A DNA stretch of 64,000 nt from Todiramphus chloris collaris (taxonomy: Eukaryota; Chordata; Aves; Coraciiformes; Alcedinidae). The position numbers were made by a program, and so were the translations under genes. Below the pieces are notes generated by a model. That model was not told the DNA's origin. It saw nothing but the letters and a program-made list of their open reading frames with translations, and made no database searches. The stretch's first letter is position 1, and every line of letters begins with the position of its first letter. Below, piece by piece: positions 35,801 through 47,900 of this stretch. The DNA lies in contig JANVCC010000040.1 in assembly GCA_025345505.1 (NCBI GenBank), forward strand, positions 14,042,023 to 14,106,022, written 5' to 3'.

Positions 35801-38800
35801 TGTCCTTAAAATTTCTGATCAACAAAAGGGCTACTGTGGAAAAGAGTTTTCTATTTCTGTATTACATGTCTGCTGACATCTTTTCTAAGTATTTGCTCTT
35901 ATTCCCAGTAATTACAGTACCAACAAAGTCAATAGCTTAAAACTGGAAAGACCTTTGAGTTGGTAAAAACTTAGAACTGGTTGTTCCCTGACTTACACCA
36001 GTGCAAATCAAGAAGAGTTATTCTACTGTTACTGAGGCTGAAGTTGATTTTATGTAGCTTGGGAATTATTATCTACAGAACATTGCAGGAGTTTTTGTTG
36101 CTTAGTAAGGATAAATCTTCCCAAGTCATTTTTACCTGCATACTTTTGTTGGCAAGCTGAAAGAGATGTGGACAAAGAAAAAAAGAGGTAGCATTCAAAG
36201 CTGGTTTATACTACAGGTATTAAAAGCCTTTTACTCATGTTTTCTTCACACAGTAACCTGGACATGTGCATTGTGGCCTTGTCCCGGTTTAAGAAACAAC
36301 AACCTATCAAAAGACAGCTGTATCAGGGCAAGTTCAAGTGTAGAGAGGGACAATTTGAGTTTGTACCTTGGCTTTGTGTGAGTGTGAGCTCCACAAATAA
36401 AACCGATGGCTTTTCCTTGGGGTTTTCACCGGTGTAGCTACATCAATACCTGACTCTGACAAACTCAGAATGAGAAGCAAGACCTGTGTTCTCAGTCAAT
36501 AAATGCAAGGGTTTGCTGAAGGTTAGAATGTTGTAAACAATGGAAGTATCCCCCCAAAACTCAGAACACGGAAAAGTTTATTTGTAAGAAAATATAATGG
36601 CCAAGGTATTTCCAAAGGCATCTTAACTTTTTCTGTGGAACTGAGACCTTTTTTAACACAACTGTTTTCTCCTTCTTCAAGAGATTGATTCTTCCTGGAA
36701 TGTATATGTTACATCCTATTATTGTAGCTGTTATTTTCTCTCCTTTTTCCTTCATCTGTAGAAAATTATGCCTTTTTGTTGTTGTTGCTGCTAAATAGCT
36801 GCTTTGTAGCTACATACTGCAAAAAGGTTTTTTTGCTGCGAAGATCTACAAGACAGTACGTAGTTGAAACAAATGTTTCCTCCCCCTAGTTTCACTGTGC
36901 TGATGGTTCTGTTCATGCTATAAAGGATGGTATCTAGGCAGCTGCTGTTGGCAATTACCTATTACCCTGGAACCCAAAGTCTACTTATTTAGCAGAAAAT
37001 AGCTTTCTTCTTTATGTATACACATTAGTTTATTTGCTAAACACAGTGTGAAGGCTGCATTAGTGGCAGTAAAATTCAAGAGGATTTAAGATTTGGACTC
37101 ATCATAAGCAACAGGAGTGGATCACTGCTAAGTTCCCAAATCCTGCTGGTATTTCAGAAGGGACTTTTTTTTTGTGGTAGCAGCAGTTAACGTGTTCCCT
37201 CTGGGCCCACTACTTTGGTTTTAGTTCTTTTTTTTTTTTTTTTTTTTTAAGATGCTTTCTTATAGGCAAATTATGCTGTGGAAAGATGAGAGAAAAGCTC
37301 CTGTGTGCACAGAGCAGCTGATGGGGTTCCCTGTTGCGGGGCTGCTGTGAGCTGCTGCAGGGCAGTGGCTGTGATTGCTGTGTGGGAAGGTGGCAGGGCT
37401 GAGCCCTGGGCTGGACCAAGCAGAGCCTGCAGCCCCGTCCGACCAACTCAGAGACAGATAAACTTCTCTTCAGCTCCCTGACCCTAACACGCATGGACCA
37501 AATCATCCTGTTGTCCCAGAAGTACTTTTAAATATTTGGGAAGCCAAGTGGTGAGGGCTATGACTCTGAGGTTGCTGTACAACTGGCACGTTTTTGTAAA
37601 CCTGGAAATACTGTTTTTCTTATATGGTTTGTTTGCCTATTTAGAAATTATGAGTAATCAGGTAAATTACATGTTACAATGCACAAGCAGTAAAGGCAAG
37701 ATAAACTGCCTGTATAAATAAGCCAGCTCGCTCAAAAAAGGGCTATGTTTGAGGAGAAAATTAGGCTCAGTTTGAAGAAGGGGCCCTGGACACAGTGGCT
37801 GAGTTTTGCAGTAGAGCCAAGTCCTGGCTTCATGTTGTGCATGTTCCTGTTTCCCTACACAGGGGGTGGGAAACACAGGCTATGTCCTCCTGACTGGTAA
37901 AACCAGCTTAACTGATTGGGGCACTGCCTAAAACCACCACAGAGAACACTTCAAAGGGTTTGGGGAAGCTTATTGCAAGGAGGTCTTGTTAGGTCCCCAT
38001 CAAGGCTGTAGCTCCTCCAGTTCCCATCACAGCCATCACCAGGGTACAGCTAGGGTCAGAGGCTCAGCTCAGACCCAGTCCTCACTCTGCCATGCATACT
38101 CTACTCCGAGCTGCAGGGAGAAATTACTGGTTTGGGCTGCTTTGTCACTCTGAACTCTGGGGGCTGGTGAGTGTGACTGTGAAACAACCTTGCAAATGAC
38201 AAGTGTTGGCCTTTGTCTTTCTATTAACTTCACCTTTTTCTCAAAACAAAACAAACTCCGTTGTTGTCTTTTAAATAAGGCTTTGAAAGGGAGCCCTGGG
38301 AGATAGTCCTCTCCACAGCATTTGTCGGGAGGCAATACTGGGATTCACTTCTGTCCTCTGTATCTATATTGAATATAGATTCAAATCTTATCTTTGTCAG
38401 AGAATGCCCTATATCTGGGTTGTTACAGTTACCCTTCATTTACTTCAGGCATTGTTAAAGTAGCAGAGAGTATAGTTAACATACAGGTGAGGAAGAACCC
38501 AGACTTGATGGATTCAGGCATCTGTTGTCCTTCCAGTAATGTTGGCAGATAAATTGCTTTAATGCCACAAATCTCCAGGGTAGTCTACATGCTTCTCTTC
38601 TCCCCACAGCACTTCCATATTCACAGTATGGCTGTCTACTGCAGGGCTGGCCTGAAAAATGTGGCAGCAGGTCTCTCAAATCAGACAGCATACAGCAGCT
38701 CCTATCACACACTCAGCAGGGCTTTCTCACTTTTATGGAGCTGCACCACGACTTCTTCCCTGCTCCAGATCCAGCACTGCAGCCCATGTTGTCTGTGAAG

Positions 38801-39159
38801 GAAGCTGAGGAAGCGCTAACACGCTGCAGCTGCTGACTTGCCACTTAGCAGACGTAATTCTAACTAAAGGAACATCACTGCAATTTACATTCCTCCCACA
38901 CATCTGATCCAAGGTGTAGTTTCTTCCAGACAAGGAGACCCAGCTTCAGAGATCTGCACTGTACCCCTAGTACCTAGACGGTGCATAGAACTAGGGAGTG
39001 AAGGCAAAAAGCTGTTCCTCTACCTCAGACTGAAGTTAGGTGTCTTCCCCCCAAGCCAGAAGTATTCACGGCCAAACAATGCTATTCCTGTCAGTCGATG
39101 GCCTGGGTACCCCAATCAACCCGTGTGACAGGTTGCACCATCAGGACACCTGGGCAAGT
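32830..39159. other. Unique sequence, no gene confirmed
   Basis: Only short frames without motifs are present. A 21-base poly(T) lies at 37228-37248, and the minus-strand Lys-rich frame beside it is its translation. A GC-richer patch at 37310-37450 has no clear identity. Confidence 0.5.
37228..37248. repeat. Poly(T) tract, 21 bases
   Basis: An uninterrupted run of 21 T. No adjoining retroposed sequence was recognised on either strand. Confidence 0.97.
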
Positions 39160-39822
39160 GCTATGTGATTCTGAGGGAACGTGGCCTTCCAGCACAGAAA
39201 GCCAGTTGCGTCCTGGGCTGCATCAAAAGAACTGTGGCCAGCAGGTCCAGGAAGATGATTCTCTCCCCCATTCTCATGAGACCCCGCTTGGAATACTGTG
39301 TCCAGCTCTGGAGCCTCCTGTGTAAAGAAGGCATGGACCTGTTGGAGCAGGTCCAGAGGAGGCCACAAAGGCGATCAGGGACAGGCTGAGAGAGCTGGGG
39401 GCGTTCAGCCCAGAGAAGAGAAGGCTCCGGGGAGTCCTTACAGCAGCCGGCCAGTACCTAAGGGGAGCCTCCAGGAAGGATGGGGAGGGACTTCTGATCA
39501 GGCAGTGTAGTGACAGGATGAGCAGCAATGGTTTTAAACTGAAAGAGGGTAGATTTAGATTAGATAGAATATAGAGATTAGATATAAGGTATATATTAGA
39601 TATAAGGAAGAACTTCTTCACTGTGAGGGTGGTGAGGCACTGGAACAGGTTGCTCAGAGAAGCTGGTGATGCCCCATCCCTGGAAGTGTTTAAGCCCAGG
39701 CTGGATGGGGCTCTGAGCAACCTGCTCTAGTGGGAGGTGTCCCTGCCCCTAGCAGGGGGGTTGGAATGAGATGATCTTTAATGTTCCTTCCAACCTTGAC
39801 CATTCTATGGTTCTGATTCTAC
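39160..39822 (+). mobile_element. CR1 LINE, 5'-truncated, forward (copy C)
   Basis: CR1 ORF2 remnants appear in several frames: VLGCIKRTVASRSRKMIL, RPRLEYCVQLWS, then after further frame changes REEKAPGSP (a shifted copy of the SLEKRRLRG region). The end is a typical tail with CTAGTGGGAGGTGTCCCTGC and GCAGGGGGGTTGGAATGAGA, then ATTCTATGGTTCTGATTCTA. The tail is close to that of copy B, so both probably come from the same subfamily. It has more frame breaks than copy B and carries a private internal expansion at 39549-39612. Confidence 0.95.
39549..39612 (+). repeat. Local tandem expansion inside CR1 copy C
   Basis: Where copy B has a single short AGATTCAGGTTGGACATTAG-type segment, copy C has several loose repeats of AGATTAGATATAAGG separated by ATAG and TATAT. 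This adds about 40 bases. It is a slippage product that arose in or before this copy. Confidence 0.8.
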
Positions 39823-41600
39823 AATCAAGATACGAGTGTGCTTGATTAGCATAGATAAGCCTTGAATGATTTCAGTGCAGAACTAGAGAAGGCAGAGACC
39901 AAATATGCGTATGCCACAGAGGCAGATAATAGAAGAACATCTGAGAACCCCCAGTTCCTCCGTTATTTATTCTCCAGTCACAAGGCAAACTTGTCAGGGT
40001 ATCAGTGTGACTAAAAGCTACTCCTGAGCTTTTGTCTATAACCTCAGGCAGCCTCCAGTAGTCCAGGTTAACAGCAGAATTATGTTCAGATCAGTGGTGT
40101 CAGGTGAGAACAGCTTGAGGAGAGATTGTCAGGACCTGAATGAGATCCTGGCTTATTTCTGACTTCAAGATGTGTATATACGTGGAGGAAGTTGAAGATC
40201 TCACAGACTCACTTCCTTGGTTTTCTGATGGGGCAAGAGGAGAGGCCAGGGAACACTCTCTGTTTGCCATGAAAATTAATGCTTTAATTACCAAGAGGAC
40301 TAAGAGGTACAGAATGCTAAGAAACCTCATGACCAGTTTAGTGCAGTTGATCCCATGGGCTTTCACCCGCTGATCTGGCACGTAGGAGACTTCCTAGAGG
40401 AGGGGAAAAGCCTTTCAAAGAAAAGAAATAGAGGAGAGCAAAGCAAGAGCAGCCAAAATCAGTGATAAGGTTTTGTGAGCAGATACAACAGATTACTGTG
40501 ATTTCAAGTCACTGAGGGATGATCAGGAAATGTATCAAATTGACTGCAAAGAAAATTTTCACCAGGAGCTCCAGCACTGACAAAGGTCAATACAGCAAGT
40601 GTATGATCAATGCTGGTTTCAACATCTTTCTGTTCTTGTCTGTGATAGATAAACAGTGCTGAGCTGAAACAATAGTGCTAGCTATACCGGCTTCTGGTAA
40701 AAGAACTGGTCTGTAACTTGCTGCCTACTATCTTGCAGGATCAGACTGGTGATGTTATCACAGACCTTCAAAGATTAAATAAAAAGGTCTGAGAGATCCT
40801 ACCCGCAGGCGTAACTCTATGGGGTTTGTGGGGGATGAGGGAAGAGTGGAGGAGAAAATGAAAAATGCTGTTTCATTTCTCTGATTTTTGTAATGTTTCC
40901 TGATTTATAGAAACAGCAACAGTCATCAGAAATTGGTAAGAGTACAGGGAGGGTAAGCTGATGAAAGATTAAATTAATAGCAGTCGTATATGCTTAAGGG
41001 ATCAATGATGTATTGGTGCTATTTCTATTTCAATGTCACACGCTGCGCTGGTGCAGTAGGCCAGATGATATCTAAAGACACTGACCTATAATCTGCTCTG
41101 CTCCCTCAATGCCTTGCTAATATTTTACCGAAGGTTTGACTACGCTGCAGCTTAAACCAGAACTTTGCCAACTGCAGGAAAAAGATACAAAAGACAATTT
41201 CTGGTGCTTTGTACAGAGCTGGATTTAATCATTACTCATAATCCTCTCAAGCCAGTGGAGCCCAAAACAGCAGTGAGAAAAAATGACAGAGACCTTGCCT
41301 TGGCCAAGGATTAAAGTCTTCACATTGTAGTGTATGCTGCCACAGATCCAGCCCCTTGCCTTTGCATTCCTGCTAACTGCAGAAGGAAGGGACCAAGAAG
41401 GTGCAACAGGTTCTAGACAGGGGTCTGTGTTAGCAATGCTTAACACTAAATGGTGATGCTTGCTCTGCTCCGTAGTGGCCACTTCCAGACCAGTTTTAGT
41501 GCAAGAGACTCCACTTATCTTGTCAGATCTGATGAATTGCTTCTGTTGGGTTATCGTGCTCTTCTTGGCTAAGAACTGTTTCTGGTTTTGGATCCTTTTC
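39823..41600. other. Unique sequence, no gene seen
   Basis: I see no open frame above about 95 codons and no repeat. 40140-40373 (+) and 40100-40381 (-) are overlapping short frames of no known family. Confidence 0.5.
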
Positions 41601-41954
41601 CTGCCTGATGGGCTGCATATGCTGTCTGATCCCAGCCCTGTCCAGTCAGCTGCTCTTGCTGTCTGATCCCACAGTGCCAGCCCTGCTGCTGTCAGATCCT
41701 GTTGTTTTTATAATCAATTGCTTTCTCCTCCATTCTGTTTATGATATGCTGTTTTCTATCTGTGTTGTCTGTTCCTGGGGCTCTCATGTCATGTCTTGCT
41801 GCCTAATTTTGATGTTGTCTAATACTGCAGCTGCCCCATAGTTATGCTTACTGAGTTCTTGCTGTCTAAGCCAACAGCTGCATGGCCTCCTGTTCCTCAG
41901 TTCCAGCTGCCTGATCAGCTGCTTCTGCAAAGGTTCCTTCCGTAGCCTAATCCC
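41601..41954. repeat. Irregular GCTGYCTRATCC-like motif cluster
   Basis: The core GYTGYCTRAT or a one-base variant occurs near 41601 (CTGCCTGAT), 41621, 41658, 41688 (GCTGTCAGATCC), 41798, 41814, 41861, 41906 and 41942. Spacing runs from 16 to 110 bases and is mostly 30-47. GCTGTCTGATCCC is repeated exactly at 41621-41633 and 41658-41670. Looser relatives continue to about 42480. This could be the remains of a 35-45 bp minisatellite. CTAATCCC (41947-41954) is also the canonical site for OTX/CRX/PITX homeodomain proteins, but no function is shown. Confidence 0.5.
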
Positions 41955-44900
41955 ATTGTCTGGCTCAGTAGCTCTAGGATCAGTTCCTTTTGCACAAATC
42001 TGGTTGTGTAATTATATATTTCATATATCACCTAGTTAATCACTTAGGACAGTTCCAAATACCTGAATCTGCTCTCTCCTGTCTTGCCTTTCTCACGTTT
42101 CATTTCAGTGCACCCTGATCACACACCATTTATCCAACGAATTCCTCTTTCCTTTCTGATTTCTTATCAGCTGCTCTTTAGCATCTATTTTTCCTTTCAC
42201 AGCTTCTGCTAGTGATTCTGATGTGCGAGTTGCTATTCCTGCAGCCCCACGTCTACCACCATCCATTTAATCATCTCTATTGTGTGCTGCTTCTGCTGTT
42301 CAATCAGCAGCAATTTTTTTTCCTTTTGTGCAGGCCTGCAATGACCTGATCAGTACTTTCTGTCATATGATTGCTCCTGGTTATCATCCCTACTGGCTAA
42401 TCATCACAAGGAACTCTGTTCTTGCACATTCTTACCGCTGTAATGATATTGCTGCACTGATCGTGTACTAGCCAATAACAGATTTCCACCCTTTCCCTTC
42501 TGCCTGTCATATTGTTTCTTTTCACATATTCCTCTGTTTATGCAGTAAATATGTAATGGCTCTGCACTACCACGAACGCGTACATCAGGGCTATGGTGTT
42601 CATCTCTCAACTCCTGTTTCTTTCTAGGTACTTACCCGCCCAGCACGGCTAGAGTGATCCCTGGTTACTGCTGTATTATAATATGGAATAAAAGGACAAT
42701 ACTCAAATGATGTAAATTAGCATAGTTCATTGACTTCAGTGGACCCCAATAATTAAGACAGTCATCTCAAAGTCTCTGGAGGAGAAGACACATGCTGTGA
42801 CTAAAGAGCACTGTCTCCTGTTGCTGGCTGAGAAAAGTAGATTGATTATCTTTGCTTTCCAGAAGAGGATTAGGAATTAGTTGAGAAGAACAAAAGCATA
42901 TTACTGTCTTACTGTGAGCTTTAAAAGTTATCAGCCAGGGTGATGCCTTTTTCCCAGCCATGCAAGAATCTGTGAAGTTGTGTATAGGAGCAATCTATCT
43001 TTCCTTCCTTAAAGATTACTTTTTTCCCCCCTCACAGACCTTAGAAGAATGGCCAAGGCTGCACTCGATGCTTTACCTCTCAAGGTGTGACTGCCTGCCT
43101 GGGTTACAATGCTGATTTGTTCTTAAACAGTTTAAAGCAACTTGAATTGCTAAATTTGCTCTCTTCTCATCCCACATGAAACTGGTATGCCGTACCCTGA
43201 CTCCTCTTGCAGATGCTTAGGGGGAAGAAGTCAGAACTTTCCTGAACCTGGACAAAGCTATCGATGGAGAAGCAAAAAAATATTATCTGACTATTTCCTT
43301 AACACTTTCCAGCCCGGGGAAAGGAAACTAGGATTGAGAGACTTACATCTGTTGAAATTAATTCATCTGTTGAAATAACCTGAAGGGATGCAAAAATTAG
43401 CAAGTTTTGCAGTGGGAGGGTGGATGATGACAGCCTCCTGAAGTAGCTTCCAGTCCCATTCTTTATGATTGCCTTTAAACTGAGTAAACTGATTTATGAA
43501 GCTTTATATTAATTTATATTTTTATATATTTTATATAATAATTTATAATGTTTATATTATATGTTGTATATTCCATCCTTTCCATCCGTTCTTCTTCACA
43601 GTCTCAGTAGGTTAGAGATGCTTCTTGTATACTTCTGGCTGCTGTTTCCGTATCAGCTCAGCTTTATTTAATACAATGTCTTAAACATCTAGTTAAGTGC
43701 TCTGACAGTAGAGTATTAAGAATTCTTGTAGCCTGTTTGTGTAAGGTATAAATCAAGATTTTTTCAAGTCCAATATTTAGAGCCATTGGATGTTAACTTC
43801 TCACTGTAAAAACCTTAAAGGTGTTTTAGTTTTACTTATATTCAGCACGATTCTGAGGCAAAAAACCCTACAAAGCTGAATGATAATACGGGCTCTCTTT
43901 CCTGCTCAGCTTGCTGATGTTCAAAAACCTCTTTACTTTACACCCTTAATTTTACAGTTGTGATTTTTCTGTCTCTTTAGGTAAAGATAAATGTATCTTA
44001 TGTTAAATTTAAAGGAATTTGATCCAGTTAAGAATGAGAGTTTATACTGTCTGTCTAGAATCTGGTAAAATATACCTGGTGTTAAAGCCTGACAAAGGAT
44101 GAAGATAATATACTGGACTGAATCCTGTAGTTTCTTGAGATATCAAAACTAAATGAAGAGCCATCTTACACAGATTTCTTCAAATGTCTTAAAGGCATTA
44201 AAAATTCCAAGAAGAATTACAAAAGCATTTTGGATCTGGCAGTGCTTGTAAGCCTCTGTATCTCTCATTATCTCTCCCAGTTCTTGTCAGCCCATGGGGT
44301 AGCATGGGAAGCACTCTCAGCAGGATGCTATCTGCTTCCACTGCTGATAGTCAGGAGCAGTGCATGCATTTGTGGGAGCCTTCAGAGTTTTTCACTGAGT
44401 GGCACTACACTTCAATATAAATACAGCATTCTGAACAAATCCAACTTCACCCCCCCACCCACTTTTTTTTTTTGTTGGTTTTTTTTCCCCTACGTAGGAT
44501 CTATTCATTTTTCATTAGATTAAAACCCAGTGAAACTAATGTGGTATAATGGTAATGTTTAAGCCTTCAACTTGCTTCATAAGCCTGCTCCAAGACTCTT
44601 AAGCCGATCATGAGGAGAGTGGATTTTTCCTTTGACTTCACTGCAGTCTCTGAAAGATTGATGGACCACCATAGAGCTGCCACTATCTTTTTAAACACAT
44701 GCTTAGATATTAATTAAGCAGAAGAGGAAAGCAATTTTTATCTGCTTATAAGACTATTTTGAAGAAAGTATTCTCTATTACGGAAGCCATTTACTAGTAT
44801 AAAGAAGAATAACATGCTATTTATATTTAATAATCAATTTTAAACTGAAAAAAAACCAATGAGCCAACACTGCTTTTATTTACTCCATATGAATTGGGAG

Positions 44901-47900
44901 GAGATGCAGGTAGTCAATATAATAATCCAGGAAAAATTGTTCCTTATGGATTTGGAGGTAAAGGTTTGTTGGAATGTACGACTAAATTTGTAAAGCAGTT
45001 TCTGATAGGCTTAGCCTGTCTATGTTAGACCTAAATCTTTGCTTAATGCCCACAGAAGACACAGTAGAAAGCAATGGTGAGGATTTATAGAGCTCATTAA
45101 TAATTATAAATACTTAGCAGGATAAGTAGGTGAAAAGAACTCCACAGGTTTCTTTTGAGACTTGTCATGCTAAGTTCCTTATTAACAACAGGGAAAAAAA
45201 AAAAAAAAAAGAAATAACAAACTTATATTTTCTCCTTTCTCTCTCTCTTAGCTAATTCAAAGTGAAGCTGTTAATTAACACCCAGAGTACAGTCTTTAGT
45301 TACTGGATTAATTACACAAGACTTGCTGTGGGTTTTAAATTCTCTTGGGATATTTTTAAATCTGGTGGGCAGTAATACTGCCATCTGTTTTGTACGCCGA
45401 TGGTTAGTTCTTACTGAAATCATTAAAATCTGGAGAACTACACTGTCTGCTGTCAAGGTTGGTAAATAAGTGGCTTTTTTAAAAGTAAAATCAAAATCTT
45501 CTTATACTCTACTGTTCCCATCTGAAACAACATTCCATGTACCTCCCACACACGTCATGGGTAAATAGGTGGTCTGGGAAAGCAAAATGAACAATTTGTC
45601 TGTACAGATCACATCAGATTTTCAGGTAGCTAAATGAAAGTTACAGCTGTACAGCTTCATGTTACAGAAACTTTCCAGCAAATAAAAGTCTGTAAATAAC
45701 AGTGTTCTAAAAAAAGTCACCAATTTTCATCTGATGCTGGAAAAATAATTGATCAGAACTTGCTGCTGCTGTTAAGCTGGCATCCTCTGTAGGCTGAGAG
45801 GCTCATCTGCATTCAGCTCTCTATAGAAATAAAAGCTGATTTTATTGGGAATACTGTTGAACACATACCAGAAATGCCCTAAGAGGAAAAGATACCAAAA
45901 TGTAGACTGATTGTAGATTACTCAGTTCTCTCTTATTCTAAAATAGATGTCTTCTCATTCCTTTTCAAAACGCTACTGGCTGAGGTTGTTTTCCATCTGT
46001 ATTGCTGGCAGAAATCTGACAGATTTGCAGAGATCCGGATCATTTCCAGACAGATTTGCATGCAGCAATTCATTTAGTGTTTTCAATCAATACAATTGTC
46101 AAGATCTGTCTGATGGTCTCTTTAAGTACAATTACTTTAAAGTACGTGCTTGTTGGCTTCGAATTCTTCATTCTTCTGTTTTATTTCATGTACTTTTCAA
46201 TGATCTCAAAACTATCCTATTTTTTCAGCTTAGGACTCATGTCTCAGCTGATGTCTGAGTTAAACGTTTTGGCATATATCAGTTTAGAGTAGATAATTGT
46301 ATATTCATTATATACTACGCCATGAAAGTATTGTTTCTTTACCTCCTCCAAATTAAAATTTGGTTTATGCCCAAAGGATAAGTTACCTTCTTTTTTAAAG
46401 AAACAAAATCTTTTGAAGGTCTCGTAAAGTTAAAAGGTGTAATATTTCAGAGTGGATTCATATCTATTTGCATCACACTTGAACAAATGCACCTTATGTA
46501 CTGTTAAATTAGAAGAAGATCAATCATGAACTGCTCAGTACTGTAGCAGCTACTAAATGGCTGTCTTAGATCTTCGGCCCAATCTGTTGTTTTGAGATTC
46601 CACTTGCAGGAACAACTCAGACTGAAATGTATCTTTTCTGGGGTATTATCTCACAGTCCCAGCCTGCAGTGTGAACATACTTTCCCCACCCTCTCTAAAG
46701 AAAGATCTCTGAAGCTGTGCTAGACCAGCTGGTGCGCACAGCGCCCACTGACGTGACTGAGAGAACTGCTTCAAAAATATTGGACTGCAGATGCAGAAAA
46801 GAGAAATGAAAGTGGTTTTTCTCCTCCCTTTACTCTCTTACTGTTTCAAGATTAATTTTGGATCTGACCTTCAAAAGCTTAGATATCAAAAGAGTACGTA
46901 TTTTAGATTTCATCTGCGCAGAGTGAAAAAGTCGCTCTTGGTACTTTCTGACTCAGGAGAGCTTTGCGAATTCCCTGATATCAAATCCCTGAATGTATCG
47001 ATTACCACTGAATCTGATCCTTCTCACTTGCTGGGTAAAAAGGCAACCTTATTTTTCCTAAGGCAATTTCACCTACTGTATGGGTATATGCCAGTAATGC
47101 CAGCAGCTCATGAGCGTATTCTCATGCGATTACACTACTGACTGTCTGTTAGGTAAAGATTAGACAGACCAGCTAAATACATGTTCTTTAATGAGGGTTT
47201 TTTTCTAATCTGTCACTTAAAAGTTACAAAAAGTTATACCTGTGCAGCAAGAGTTAAGCTATCAATTTAACACACTTCAGTTTAAATACAGTACAAGAAT
47301 TCTTATAGCTAGTAACTACAGAACACACACACCCCATTACAAAAAGCATCATCTTCTCCTCATGCCAATGGTAATACGCTAATTTCACTATTATTTCCAG
47401 AAACCAAATACTTACATAAACATTTGTCTATGCCTCCTCAAATCCTATTTGAGTTTTACGTGCTGATAACCCACGAAATGTCTCAGTATAGATACCAAGA
47501 ACTTGGTAGAGTCAGGCAGGCTGGCTCAACACGGCAGCGCACATCAGCACTCTCGCTCGCCCAGAGCTGCTCGGGCAGAGCCACGGGCTCCCTAAGGCAA
47601 CTTACATCCTCCAGGCAGTTCCATCATGCTGGAGTCAGTTCTGCAAACAACAGTGATCTTGGAGATCCAAGCAATTCTTTCAGACTCCTTTTCTTTTTGT
47701 TATTGTATTGCTCTTCATTTTATGAAACAGAAAAGTGGTTTACCCTGTGTGTTCAGGGATTTCCTCTCACTTCCACCCCTGAACTACAAACCACTGACAA
47801 ACTGGATAGAGTAGGAAGCAAAGAACTTGGGAGATGTCTTAAGTTTTGAGTATCGCAGGGAAAATGACTGCCAAATGCTAGTTCTGTCCTGAGGAGATCT

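Noticed and set aside
46791-47141. 116-codon + frame as a secreted or membrane protein
   Set aside because: The start has a hydrophobic run, but composition follows the AT-rich background, no domain is visible, and there is no splice context.
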